From: Galbula dea
Taxonomy: Eukaryota > Chordata > Aves > Piciformes > Galbulidae
DNA length: 64,000 nucleotides
Direction of reading: 5' to 3'
Assembly (NCBI GenBank): GCA_013399015.1
Contig: VWZX01001131.1
Coordinates: 1,870,812-1,934,811 of the forward strand
Made by a program: the position numbers and the translations under genes. The notes beneath the pieces are model-generated. The model made no database searches. It saw nothing but the letters and a program-made list of their open reading frames with translations, and was not told where the DNA came from. Shown here one piece after another: positions 42,201-52,800 of the stretch. How positions within the stretch are numbered: position 1 is the first letter of the stretch; each line of letters begins with the position of its first letter.

Positions 42201-42910
42201 TTTGTGCCCTGAATATTTGCCTTGCATCAGCAGAGGAACCCTTTTTGTGTTGATGCTAGCTGCTGTCCTGTGCCTAGCCAGCGTGGTAACTTAAAGCCAC
42301 CAGATCTTAGCTTGCACCAGTCCTGCAATGACTAGCCTAAACAGTTAGCACACAAGCAGGTGAGATGAAGGAGAGATGCACAGAGAGCCCACACCTTCTC
42401 CTCATGCCCTACAGCATGATGACTCCATGCAGTCCTTCTATGCCCAGTCCCCTACAAAGTTCTGCCCCACAGTTTTCTGGCCAGTATCAAAACCAAGCAG
42501 AGGGGAAGCCCAAGGCGTGGAAGGGGAGGTAGAAGGCAGGTGGTGTTATGCTTCTAAGGTGACACCCTGATTTGGGTTTGGGACACATCCAGGGTGTAGA
42601 TCCAGTCTCAAAATTATCCTCAGCACCTCCTTTTAGTCAAAACCCTGCAAAGTCAAGCAACTCACCCTCTAGGAAGGGGTGAAATTTAGTCACACTTTCC
42701 TTCTTATCATGTTCATTATTTTGCAAAGGATTTCCTGAAATCAAAGAAGGGTTATTTGATACATGTCTAACATTGCTCTTGTTAGCCAATCTCCCAGCAT
42801 CAGCAACAACAGCATTGGAATTAAATATTCCAGTTACACTCAAACCTGATCAAAAGCAACACATTTTTTTTTAAACAAAACAAGAATGAAGCAATGAGAG
42901 AGTACAGTAC
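39257..42910 (-). other. SLC10A7: SLC10A7 intron 2
   Basis: This 3.65-kb intron is AT-rich and unremarkable. A short stretch near 39375-39420 faintly resembles an old CR1 tail but is too diverged to call. No exon, RNA gene or tandem repeat was found. Confidence 0.82.
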
Positions 42911-42993
42911 CTCAGTTTTTAAGGAGAGTCCACTGTTAAAGAATATAGCTGAAACAGCAATGTAAGTTATGGTAATCTCGGGTTTCAATGGTC
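42911..42993 (-). CDS. SLC10A7: SLC10A7 coding exon 2 (residues 34-61)
   Basis: These 83 nt lie between an acceptor with a T-rich tract ending in TTTTTTAG and a donor reading GAG|GTACTG. With the base carried from exon 1 they encode Gly34 to Glu61. They begin PLKPEIT, and the second transmembrane segment follows, containing IFFNSGLSLKTE. This Asn-Ser-Gly-Leu stretch is strongly conserved in SLC10A7 orthologues as I know them. The exon ends in phase 0. The donor lacks the usual G at +5, which makes it the weakest of the five splice donors seen here. No stop or frameshift is present. Confidence 0.95.
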
Positions 42994-45083
42994 CTAAAAA
43001 ACACAGACATAGAGAACAAAGTGAGCTACAGTCAAAGAGATAATGATATGCATTTATTACATCAAAGTAAGTGAAAATAAAGTCTCTAACAGAAAGAATG
43101 GGGTTTATATTAAGTTACAGAAAATAAAAGCAAACCAGAAAGTGGAGGGAAGTCTAATGTCATACAAATTTGGCTTCCATCATTACAGGCCACAGGGAAC
43201 TCACAGGTAAATTCTGGAAATGTGAAAAATGGGGAATTTTCCAGAGTTCTGTCTGCAGAGTATCTCTACAGCATCAGCAAACTCAAACCATACACTTAAA
43301 ACATAAGCTGCTCCCTCCACAGGAGCATCAATATCATTCACATATCTACACCTCCCTTCTTTTTTCCCCCACAACACACCTCCCTGTCTGCCTGCCTGCA
43401 CTGTGGAAACCAAACTGCACCTTGCAAGGATTTCCTTGGGACAACACAACTGTGTATTATTCCCCCACAACAGGGCTGTGGCAAAATGGTTCATTCTAGC
43501 CCTACAATAATACATTTCAGACACACTGCTGCAGTGAGACCAGCAAGGGCAGATGCCTGCAGGTCCAAGGGTTCCACTATATTAAAGGCTTATATTTGTG
43601 GAGATTTAGATACTTTTTTTCAGGGACATTAAAATAAAATACTTTTTACACTCCTATAAAAATGATGAATTCTCTTAACACACTTTGCTGTTGGAAGCCA
43701 CCAAGCACAAAATGCACGCACTCATTTTTTCATAAACATTCTGCCAGTTATCAGAAAGAAAATATCAGCAGACTACTTAGGAGCAGAGTAATATCCTAAC
43801 TGTGCAAGTGACACTAAGTTGTCATGTGCACAACTGCAGCAGCAAACAAGCAAGCCTTCACTCCACACTCCAGAAGAGAAGATCCTTTCTGCTCTCAGAT
43901 GAACGAGACATTGATGGTCACACTGGAGCAAGGTCAATGATCCTTAAAGGAGAGGAATTTGACTGTACACTGAGTCTAATCAAAACTGAACCTCAAGTCA
44001 CTGAAACCCAAATCCTACTCTCAGAGAGGACTCTGTTGCTGAGACACTAAAACTGTATTAAATACAAAAAAATAAACCAAGCAACCTCTATGAAACATAA
44101 GGTCAAAATCAGGCAGGAAATGCAAGAGTTAAAGTTGCAACAAAGCATACAGCAAGTTGCAAAATTATGGCATGTTAACTGAATAGCCAGGGGGGGAAAA
44201 AGTTACATAAATATATATTGTTATACAGAAAACTACATTACATATGTAATTTTCTAATCTTTCAGAAGATTAGAGCATGTGTGTACACACACATACGCAC
44301 TGGGCAGACAGGCAGTGAATTAGTTGGTCTGGCTAAGATAAGGGCTCTTCCAGGACTCAGTTTTATTAGGTTAGGGTCTTTCACTGGTTTGCTTGAACTC
44401 CTTTGCACAGGAGAAACCTCTACCACTAGAGCAACTGCACATTCATGGAGCGCAGGGAACCCTGGTCAGAGCAGATCCCCTCCATCTCTTGTGCACAAGA
44501 CTGGTCAGGAAAGCTCTTTTCAAAAAGGAACTAAATAGGCTCATTCAACAAATAGGAAAAAAAACACACAAAAAAAGGGCATGGCTTATGCCCTGAAGGT
44601 GGCAACAGTGCAATTCTTTGTTATCTGTGACACAACTGTCCCACTGGTATGAATGCTGGGCCATCCATACCACTCAGCAAGTCCTATTCCCCTATGCAAA
44701 ACAGCACACAGACGTTAGAAGGGATCCTTCCACAGCAGGAATTTGCCTACCCTGAACTCCATGAAGTACTGGAGCCTGAGCTGCCACAGCAAGTGTTTAG
44801 TGTTATTTTTTTTTTAAAACATTTTCTTTCTTCCCCAGAACCTAAGGAGGAGGGAAAGGTTGGCTCCTCAGTGAGAAGCTATCCTCAAATTTCATCTCTG
44901 TTAAGAAAGAAGAAAAGGATAAAAGCTATGTGTATAAAAGCACAGCCAGATTCTTCCTCCCCTCCCATAACACAGAATTGCTAAAGAAATTTTGTTCAAG
45001 TGCTTTACATCCCTTCTCTTAAATCCTCTGAGATCAGTTAGAAAAAAAAATATAAAATTTAATGTCTTGTTGAAAACTGTGAA

Positions 45084-45340
45084 CATCTGGAACTGAAGTT
45101 ACGATGGAAACTAACCACAAAATGCTGCCAGTGTTTGTAGTTAAAGATACACCAGTATCTGTTTCAAAGTATCTGGAACTGAAGTTACAATGGAAACTAA
45201 GCACAAAATGCTGCCAGTGTTTGTAGTTAAAGATACACCAGTATCTGTTTCAAAGTATCTGGAACTGAAGTTACAGTGGAAACTAAGCACAAATGCTGCC
45301 AGTGTTTGTAGTTAAAGATACACCAGTATCTGTTACAAAG
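45084..45340. repeat. Minisatellite, 3 copies of 86 bp
   Basis: Three head-to-tail units begin at 45084, 45170 and 45256, each starting ATCTGGAACTGAAGTTAC after one base. The units differ by only a few substitutions, and the third has lost one A (85 bp). This near-identity implies recent expansion. The array lies in intron 1 about 1 kb from exon 1. Confidence 0.95.
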
Positions 45341-45487
45341 TATCACTGGGTATTTCATCAACTCTAGTTACATGAAACATACAAGACCACCCAGCTTAGA
45401 AAAGGACAGATCTGGTTTGTTAACCGCCAGCATTCTGCACAGAAACTTTCACTGTTTTCCCTCATCTTTCATGAGGAAGAACGAGAG

Positions 45488-45507
45488 ACAACAACAACAA
45501 CAACAAC
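45488..45507. repeat. CAA trinucleotide microsatellite
   Basis: About six to seven perfect ACA units in intron 1. It is a short simple repeat, probably polymorphic. Confidence 0.9.
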
Positions 45508-46294
45508 TCTTTGAAAGACAAGTGTCTTGTTATTAAATTCAAAAGCCATCTGCCTGAAACACAGCACCTGAGATTTTAACAAAAAATATACATAAAGCTA
45601 CACGCCTGGAAAAGCTCACAATTGACAGACGCCGAGCTGCCATGACTTTATGCCCATTTTAAGAGTTCTAGAAGTCACTACTTAGTTTAAGAGGAATACA
45701 TTTAAAGTAAGTTGTTATCCCGGTTTTCATTCTCATTCAGAAAGAGCAGGATATTATCCAAGCAGCCGGTACAGTGCCTAGCAAAGACACACACAGGTGA
45801 ATACTCCCTGAAACCTTTCCTGGGAACCTGAGCTCCAGTAACCGATTTACGAGCAGAGGCTTGCTGCTGGCGGTGCATGGACGACAGGAGCGCCCGGCGG
45901 GGCCCCTGTGCCTCAGCCCCCGCACCCATAGGCAACTCTACTTCCAAAGTTTCGGAGCGGGTGCCCTGACGCCTGAGGTACATCCGAGCAGCACCACCAG
46001 CAGCAAGGCGACCAGCTCACTCCTCTCAGGGTCCCGCAGACTCTTTCCCGCCTCCCCAGGGCGACGACGAGCCACACGCTTCCTTGCCCTGCCGCCGGCA
46101 CCGAGCCCACCACGAGCAGCGTCGGGCCCGGCCCGACCGACTGGAACGCGGCCTCGGGGAGAGGGGAACGGGACACACAGCACCTGCCGCCGGGAGTTAC
46201 CAAAGTACGCCGCTCCCTCGAGGGCTCTGCGGGGGCTTCGTCAGAGCTCCCTGCACCTTCTGCCCCGCTGCCGGGGCGCACCGGCCGGACTCAC

Positions 46295-46394
46295 CCCCTT
46301 TGACGCCAACGGCGGGCTCTAGTCGTGCCACCGCGATGACCAGCACGATTCCGAGGATGAACCACTCCTTCCGCAGGCGCTCCAGCAGCCCCAT
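46295..46394 (-). CDS. SLC10A7: SLC10A7 coding exon 1 (residues 1-33 plus one base)
   Basis: This exon encodes the start methionine, a short basic cytosolic N-terminus (MGLLERLRKEW) and the first hydrophobic segment, about residues 11-24, followed by the LEP..GV.G motif. The start ATG is at 46394-46392 with a good context: G at +4 and C-rich sequence before it. It is chosen because it aligns with the human start as I recall it. Translation reads straight through to the strong donor GTGAGT at 46294-46289. One base is left over and completes Gly34 with exon 2. The exon sits in a CpG island, as expected for the first exon of a widely expressed gene. The open frame running on past 46295 is intronic. 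Confidence 0.96.
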
Positions 46395-46454
46395 GGCGCG
46401 CCCCGTCGGTCCCTGTCGCTCCCTGCCGCCCGGCCCGGCCCGCCTCGGCGTGGC

Positions 46455-46547
46455 TCAGCGCAGCGGCGGGGCGGGGTGCGGCCCCACCGCCCGCCGGCAG
46501 GACCAGCCGGATCGACTGACGGGAAAAGTCTCACCCACCGCCGCCAT
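46455..46547 (-). other. Candidate upstream ORF in the SLC10A7 5' leader, 30 codons
   Basis: A minus-strand ATG at 46547-46545 in a strong context (GCGATGG) opens a 30-codon frame beginning MAAVGETFPV and ending in a stop at 46457-46455. The stop is 60 nt before the SLC10A7 start codon. If the transcript starts upstream of 46547, ribosomes would meet this ATG first, so the uORF could lower or tune translation. A donor-like GGTGAG lies a few codons inside it, so this stretch could instead be the end of an alternative leader exon. That the uORF is translated is inference only. Confidence 0.4.
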
Positions 46548-47357
46548 CGCTACCACGCACCTCCTAATAGACACGCAGCAGTCGCGCGCTCGGCTGCTCG
46601 CAGCGTCCACCCCTCCCTCCCTCACACATATACACATATGTAAACACATCAGCTTCGGCCGCCCGCCCGCCGCCCCNGGGTTGGAGGTGGAGGCGGGTGC
46701 GCGCTGTTTTGGTACATTACAACGTCTGCGTGACGCCCGGCGCTTGACGCGCGGGAGGGCGGGCGCTAGCCGGCCGGGCTGACGGGGCGGTAGGCGCTCC
46801 GTGGGCACCTCTGGTTGCAGGATTGCCACTTCCTCCCGCCTCCGCCGGGAACCGCTAGCAGGGAGCCGGGAATCTCTCAGTGGAGGCGGGCGGGCGCAGG
46901 TCGGGGCTGGCAGGGGAAATACTGACACTTAAAATCCCTCCAACCGCCTGGCGGGAGCTCGGGCAGGAGGTGACTGCTGTGCCACACGTGTGTCACCTGT
47001 GACAAGCACGCACACACACGCGTGTGCGGGGCTCGTCCCCTCACTGCGTCGAGGTAGCGGCTAACAGGATGCTGCTCACTGTCGCCTCGGAACTCACCCC
47101 TTTGTCCCTTCAGACCCAAGGTTATCTGCCCTGCCCGCAGGGAAAGAATTGCCTATCGCGACACGCGACATCACCAGTGTCTCCTGCGGCGTCTCCCGCC
47201 GTGGTGTCCGGGTGCCTGCCCAGGGAACCGGCTGCCAAACGGGATAGCTCCCTGGACGGATGTGGGTGGCTCTGCTCCAGCGCTCTGTATATCTCCGTTA
47301 AGAGTCTCATACAAACCTCATCCTGGTGCTGAACCTGCGCCGAGCGGAGACCTCTTG

Positions 47358-47694
47358 AAGCTCTACAGTTTCCTGACAGGAGGAAGCAGAGGGGCAGGAG
47401 CTGATCTCTCTCTGGTGATCGGCGACAGCACCCAGGGGAATGACATGAAGCTGTGCCAGGGAAAGATTAGGTTGGATATTAGGCAAAGGCTCTTCACCCA
47501 AAGGATGGTGGAGCACTGGAACAGGTTCCCCAGGGAAGCAGTCACGGTGCCAAGCCTGACAGAATTCAAGAAGCATCTGGACAATGCTCTTAGGCCCGTG
47601 GTGTGATTTTTTGGGGGCTGTCCTGTGCACAGACAGGAGATGGATTCTAGACTTGTGGGCCTCTTCTGACCCAGGACATTCTGGTCTATGATTT
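47358..47694 (+). repeat. CR1 LINE 3' end close to the SLC10A7 promoter
   Basis: This plus-strand CR1 copy retains the end of the coding region (peptide blocks RLDIRQRLFTQRMVEHWNRF and PSLTEFKKHLDNAL) and the 3' UTR, ending near TTCTGGTCTATGATTTC. It is GC-rich and begins about 100-150 bp beyond the CpG island, so it marks the outer limit of the promoter region. The open frame at 47262-47606 is this repeat and not a gene. Confidence 0.9.
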
Positions 47695-49869
47695 CAATTG
47701 CCTATCCCCCTCGTGTCTTCACTTCCCAAGCCTCTGCCTGGCCACGACCCCCTCTGTCTATATCACGTTGACAAGGGGACGACAAGGTATGAAACATGCT
47801 GTCAGCACAGCTGCTCACACCGGTACTGCCACGGCTGCCTGGGTCCGGCAGGGTTCAAACATGCAACAATTCTGCTGTGTCATTTCTCACTGCCTGTCCA
47901 AACATATTTTGGTTAGTTTTGTTTAAAAGCTTGTCTTTGACGATCATGATAATTATATAGTCTCTTAGCTGGAATAGATTAAATTGTTCCTGCTTTTAGG
48001 CAAGAGAGCACTCTGTAAACCCTGCCTTGCCCCATCAGTGTGGAATAGGAAAGAAGAAAACGCTACAAGTGTATTGTACAATTGGCAGGACTCTGATGTG
48101 TCCTGACTCTGCAAGGCAGCATCATTGTTGCTGTAAGGCAATTCGTCATGTACATTGGGGCATCTGATCAGTATCAGGGAGGGACAATTCAGTCTCTGTC
48201 ATCCAAAGCCATATCCCACAACATTTCACTTTTCTCATCAGAATCCCATACAGATAATACACATACCCTCATTAGCCGCTGGGACCCAACCCGACCCCAG
48301 AAGGGTCTGGCACACTTGTATGTATATTCCCCATTACCTCCCAGAAAACCGTTTTGGGATGCATTTAACTATGGCTTAGATACAGTACAGGAATGAGGAT
48401 GTAGCTTCTCTCTGATTTCACATGACCAAATTTTCATTTTTGTTCAACTGCAAACATACCTCAGGGCTTCCAGATGCTTTCCTGCCTCTAAAGGCCTCCG
48501 TGCTTCCTTCTGCATAATACAAAAGCTTTGTGACACGTGTAGCTACGTGACACCAAATCTTCATTGCTCACAGGTTATCTGTTGACATCAACAGGATTGT
48601 TCTTGTGAGCAGCAACAGTTTTTCGTATCTACAAAGATGCAGAAGTGGACTGGACATTTCTGGGCTTTACATTATGAACAATCAGGCTTACGTGGTTTGT
48701 AACTGATGCTGAGATGTCAGCTCCCCTTTGTGCCATGCGAAGCCTATTTCTTTTGTGTACCCAGCTTCCCATCTGCACAACATACCTTGCTAATAACTGT
48801 ACAGGTAAGCTATTTTTGGGAAATGTGTTGGGAATTTTTAAGTTCCATAGTAGCAGATGTCATCTGATTATGCATTTAGACAGGAGAGATTTCATTATAA
48901 AGGAGTGGGGATCACGAGAAAAAGGGAGCTTAAATGAGAGGAAGAGAGAGTGTTAAATAATTTAACTTGAAAAGAACAAAGATATTCAGAATGAACAAGA
49001 TAAAGAGAGGTGTTAATTATAAATAGGAAAGTTGAGGAGAAAAAGTGGAAATATATGGGAGACAGTTTACACCACATTTATATTTCTCCCAAGCACTTAG
49101 TGGCACGATCTCAGATTTTCTCAGGCACTTGAAGAAATTGCTGTACTGATCCCCCTAGCTGGTTGTCCTTACAGAAAAGGAGCTCAACTCTTATTCTGTC
49201 CTGCCCTAGGCACTTACAGTGCTTCAGACATCTGCAAGGGATCTTCTGCTTGTTGCTACTGGGTGTTATTAAACACCTGTGTGTTCCTAGGTACTGCCAG
49301 CTGCAGGTCTTACTATCATTAGTGTAATGCAGTAGTAGGAATTATGCACAAGTTCAATTTAGAATAGCACTTAAAGGGACTTAAACACACGTATAGGTCT
49401 GCTTTTCTATATTGAAGCTACAAGATGATAAAATGTTTTGTGAATCTTGGTTCTATTTCTATAATGGTATGATCATTTTTTTCCCCCAAGACTTTAAATG
49501 TGCAATGCCTTTTTTTTTATATAGCTTTATATAGTAATAGAGGGTCCTCTTATATATTTAGTTATCCAAAAAATAAGCAATTTTTCTTTTAATTAAGAGC
49601 CCAGTGAGAAATTTCCATGCAGTAATTTTAGGCATTAGGAAGAAAATTTACAAGGTGACAAAGGAGGCTTTGGTAGAACCTGCTTCTTCTTACACAGAAA
49701 ACCTGGTTTAATGCTGCTCCATGCATGATACTCTCTTGCCTTCTCCTCCTAGACCTCCAAGAGACCATGTAGGTTAGAGAAATTTGCATGGTTTGGACTT
49801 TTTCACAGAAATATGGTTTCCTGGTAGGCAGCAAGGCTATAATGCATTCAGAAGGCTAGATTTAAGGGG

Positions 49870-49886
49870 AAAAAAAAAAAAAAAAG
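49870..49886. repeat. Poly-A tract
   Basis: A run of about 16-17 A residues between G runs in intergenic DNA. No processed pseudogene was recognised upstream of it. Confidence 0.9.
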
Positions 49887-52800
49887 GGAACTGGCATAAT
49901 AAAGCTGTGCTTGAAACAAATTATTGGCTTCTTCAGCTGCAATTTAAAAACAACAGAAAAAAACCGTATTTTTTAAAAACCCATGAAAAGCTGCAGATAT
50001 TTAAACTGGAGAAATGAAAGCAAGAACATTAAATAACTTCTCTGGATGATTCCACAGTGAACAACAACTGGAGTTAACCTGTTAAATAAGACACTTCAGA
50101 GGTAACACGGTGATACTTTTATACTTTTTTCTCCTTATGCTTATAAACCCAATCTTCTAATATTAAAATAATCATACCAAAACACCTAAAACATGAGCAG
50201 TCTCAGCATAAAAACATCTGTCAAAAATGCCAGGAAATAGGGGAGCTTACAGTTATGGAACTTGTTAGTGCCATCATTTACCTGCATGGAAGTAAATTCC
50301 ACAGTGTTTGCAAATCAAGTTATTTGATCCCAACCTATCTGGCCTTTTGATTTAAAATAGACTAGGAATGACCCCTGCAGGAGCACAAGTGCTTCCTTGT
50401 GTTGCATAGGTCAGTCCTGAGAAGGTGGTGACATTCCCACCCATCTCTGTGGCAACAGGCCCCTTTGCAGTGCTGGAATTGGGACTTTTTTTCTTAATAT
50501 CAGAGGAGAATTAAGAGATCTTGATCAGACTGCAAAGCTGCTTCACACCAGACACTGTAAACCAAGGCACATTTACATGACTGTAGTGCCTATACACACA
50601 ATGCAGCCCTCATTAGAACCAGCTACAGTGAACAATACCATTGGTGATTGAGTAGGAATGAGGACACCAGGCCAAAGCTATGAGAACATCCCCACTGGCA
50701 GTACTCTGAACTGAATCAAAACTCAAACTCCTCCTCCACCTTCTGCAGACAACCTCAGAGACCCTCTCCTAGAGAGGCAAGAGAGCACAATAATAGATGG
50801 GGTCTGATATAGCTGATGTTGACCAGGTTCACTTCTGCCTTGCCCCTCAAAGTTGCAGAGCTAAGTGGAAGACTTAAAAGTGAAAGCAGATCCCCCCCAA
50901 GAGAAAAAAAAAAAAATCAAGAAGTGGAGTCAGGAAAGGAGATAAGCTATTGGGAAATATCCTAAATAATTAGGAAAAAAATTATAACCAGAGAGAAAAA
51001 GATTTTTTTTAAAACTATTTAATAACAAATCTGCTATTATATCTGTCAATACAGAGAAAATGAGGATGCTGACAACTCCTCATCCCACGATCTGCAGCAT
51101 TAATAAGTGATGAAAGTATTAAAAAAACTGGGACGCTTTGTGCCTGAAACAGTACCACATGAGGACAAGGGAAGAAAGCTGAACTAAGACAAAGGACATG
51201 ATTGTGTATTGCTGGCAAATAATGACATAAATGAAAAACAAAACCATGGAAACAAATGCAGCCCCTCCAACCATCAAATAGAAGGAAAACATGACTGCCT
51301 CGCTTTTTGGCAGTAATCAGATACAAATCATGAAGTCAGCACTATCTGATGAAAGTTTTGGATGCAGCCATTATTCCAGAAGTGTCCAGTTCAAACAGCT
51401 TATTTAAGCAGAGATGATATGGGAATTGAGGATTAAAAAATCAGGTAAGGCTAAATAGCACCAGGGAGCACATAGCCTGGAGGAAAACCTTTTCTATCCC
51501 TGGCTACCGTCATGCTGCTCTCCTTCTACTGTGGATTTGTTTACCTTTCTGGTGCCTCACTAACCAGGAAGCAAGACTTCTGCACCTCTGGCATATCCAG
51601 TGCACAACCAACACACTTGCTAAACCCTCTCGCTCCTCTGTCCTCCCATGGTCAGCATCTGCCCCACACCTTTACCAGGATGCTCCTGAAGAGCTCTACC
51701 CCTAGGACACTTTACCTTCTCCTTCTTATTCCCAAGGAAAGGAAGAGGTTTGGGGTTTTTTTTTTCGAACTTGAAACATTCCTACAACATAATCAGGTTT
51801 CACAAAGCTTTCCAAGCAGCACTGTCCACCACCTGCCATCCATCCAGCTCAAACCATACAAGCCACTTTAGGTCCATTTTGCATTGCTCATTTCACAAGT
51901 CTTTCTCTCTTGTAAGTGCCTCTAATGCCAGAGCCTCGTGCTGCAGTAACATGGGACCTCACTCTTGGTTTTTTAGGTGCAAGTCAGAGTGCAGTAGGGA
52001 AGCTAGAAACAAGAAGAGCAGAGATGGAGAGGGATCATCTGGTTATCTTTTTTTTTTTGCAGCAGCAGCAGAATCTAAGGAGGCTGTACTAGGTAGGGCC
52101 TTAGATTTCCTTTAGAAGATGTGCATTAAGCAGAGTTCTACCCTGATCCCTTTAGGAAGTGGGAGAGTTACGACTGTGCCTTTTCCCTAAGAGCATTTCT
52201 AAGCTTTCCTCATAGGAAGCTTTCCTTGTGGTGCATTCTTAAGTAGATCAACTGTAAAGGAAAATCCCAATTCAGAATTAATTGGCATACATTTTTTCAG
52301 GAGCTGGAGGGATTTTGAATTTCTTCCTTCTAGATGAAGTGACAGCACTCCTGCAATCCCACAGTTGAAGTGGTTCCTGTCTGTGGAAGCATGCAAGCAC
52401 AAGGCCTGCAGCAAAACACATCTTTCCACAATTTAGCCTCTCTACCCTGTTACTCAGAGAGATGTTTTCCAGTGTGGTGTCCTTGACCAGCTTGTTCTTG
52501 CAGTCTTTGCTTCCTTTGGTGATGTTCTTGCTGTGGACACAACAGCACAGAAAGTGAGCTGTGTTTGGAATTAACCATTTCCAGCATCTGCTCAGAGCCA
52601 GCAACTGAAGCAGATGCTTTGATGGTGTAAAAAGACTCCTTGTTCAAGGAACAATACTTCACTTGGAGATCCACACCATGGGCTTGTCTTCCATTCTTTT
52701 ATGAAAGAAAGTAAAGGTGTTTCTACCATGATAGACTACTGGTCTCTCTCAGTCCTGCTTCTGCTCTGAAAAATAAACCACAACCACCACCAAAACAAAA

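Larger units (their letters stand above)
42994..46294 (-). other. SLC10A7: SLC10A7 intron 1
   Basis: This 3.3-kb intron runs from the CpG island to exon 2. It contains the 86-bp minisatellite at 45084-45340 and a short CAA microsatellite at 45488-45507. First introns close to CpG-island promoters often carry enhancers, but no specific element can be named from sequence. Confidence 0.85.
6088..46394 (-). other. SLC10A7: SLC10A7 gene body, 5' part (exons 1-5 with introns)
   Basis: This is the 5' part of the gene for solute carrier family 10 member 7, an orphan member of the sodium/bile-acid cotransporter (SBF-like) family. What is known of the family: it is a polytopic membrane protein of the Golgi/secretory pathway and plasma membrane, linked to intracellular calcium handling and glycosaminoglycan synthesis, and human loss of function causes a skeletal dysplasia with amelogenesis imperfecta. 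What the sequence shows: five minus-strand exons with AG/GT borders join without a frame break into 145 residues. Codon phases agree at every junction (1, 0, 2, 0, 0 nucleotides carried over). The product matches the human N-terminus, as I remember it, along its whole length. The C-terminal part of roughly 195 residues is outside the window, so the gene is truncated by the window edge and is not broken. Confidence 0.96.
45870..47240 (-). promoter_or_regulatory. SLC10A7: CpG island with SLC10A7 promoter and 5' leader
   Basis: CpG-dense, GC-rich DNA stands out sharply from the AT-leaning flanks and encloses coding exon 1. GC boxes are visible at 46468-46476, 46756-46763 and 46784-46790. An E-box CACGTG lies at 46985-46990, and an ETS-type core (TTCC read on +) is near 46830. 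No TATA box is obvious, which fits a dispersed CpG-island promoter. The transcription start cannot be fixed from sequence; somewhere between about 46450 and 46800 is likely. One undetermined base (n) lies at 46677. Long open frames on both strands here result from low stop-codon density in GC-rich DNA. Confidence 0.85.

Noticed and set aside
46084..46782. 232-codon plus-strand open frame
   Set aside because: It lies across the CpG island antisense to exon 1, spans the undetermined base and is rich in Arg, Pro and Ala. Low stop density in GC-rich DNA explains it, and no domain is recognisable.
46455..46928. 157-codon minus-strand open frame upstream of SLC10A7
   Set aside because: Only its last 30 codons, from the internal ATG at 46547, are plausible as a uORF. 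The longer frame crosses the undetermined base and looks like GC-rich chance.
47262..47606. 114-codon plus-strand open frame near the promoter
   Set aside because: Its peptide is the decayed end of a CR1 element.
48148..48396. Two overlapping plus-strand open frames of 82 and 74 codons
   Set aside because: Neither peptide resembles a known family and no splice-site context supports an exon. Two overlapping frames of this size can occur by chance.
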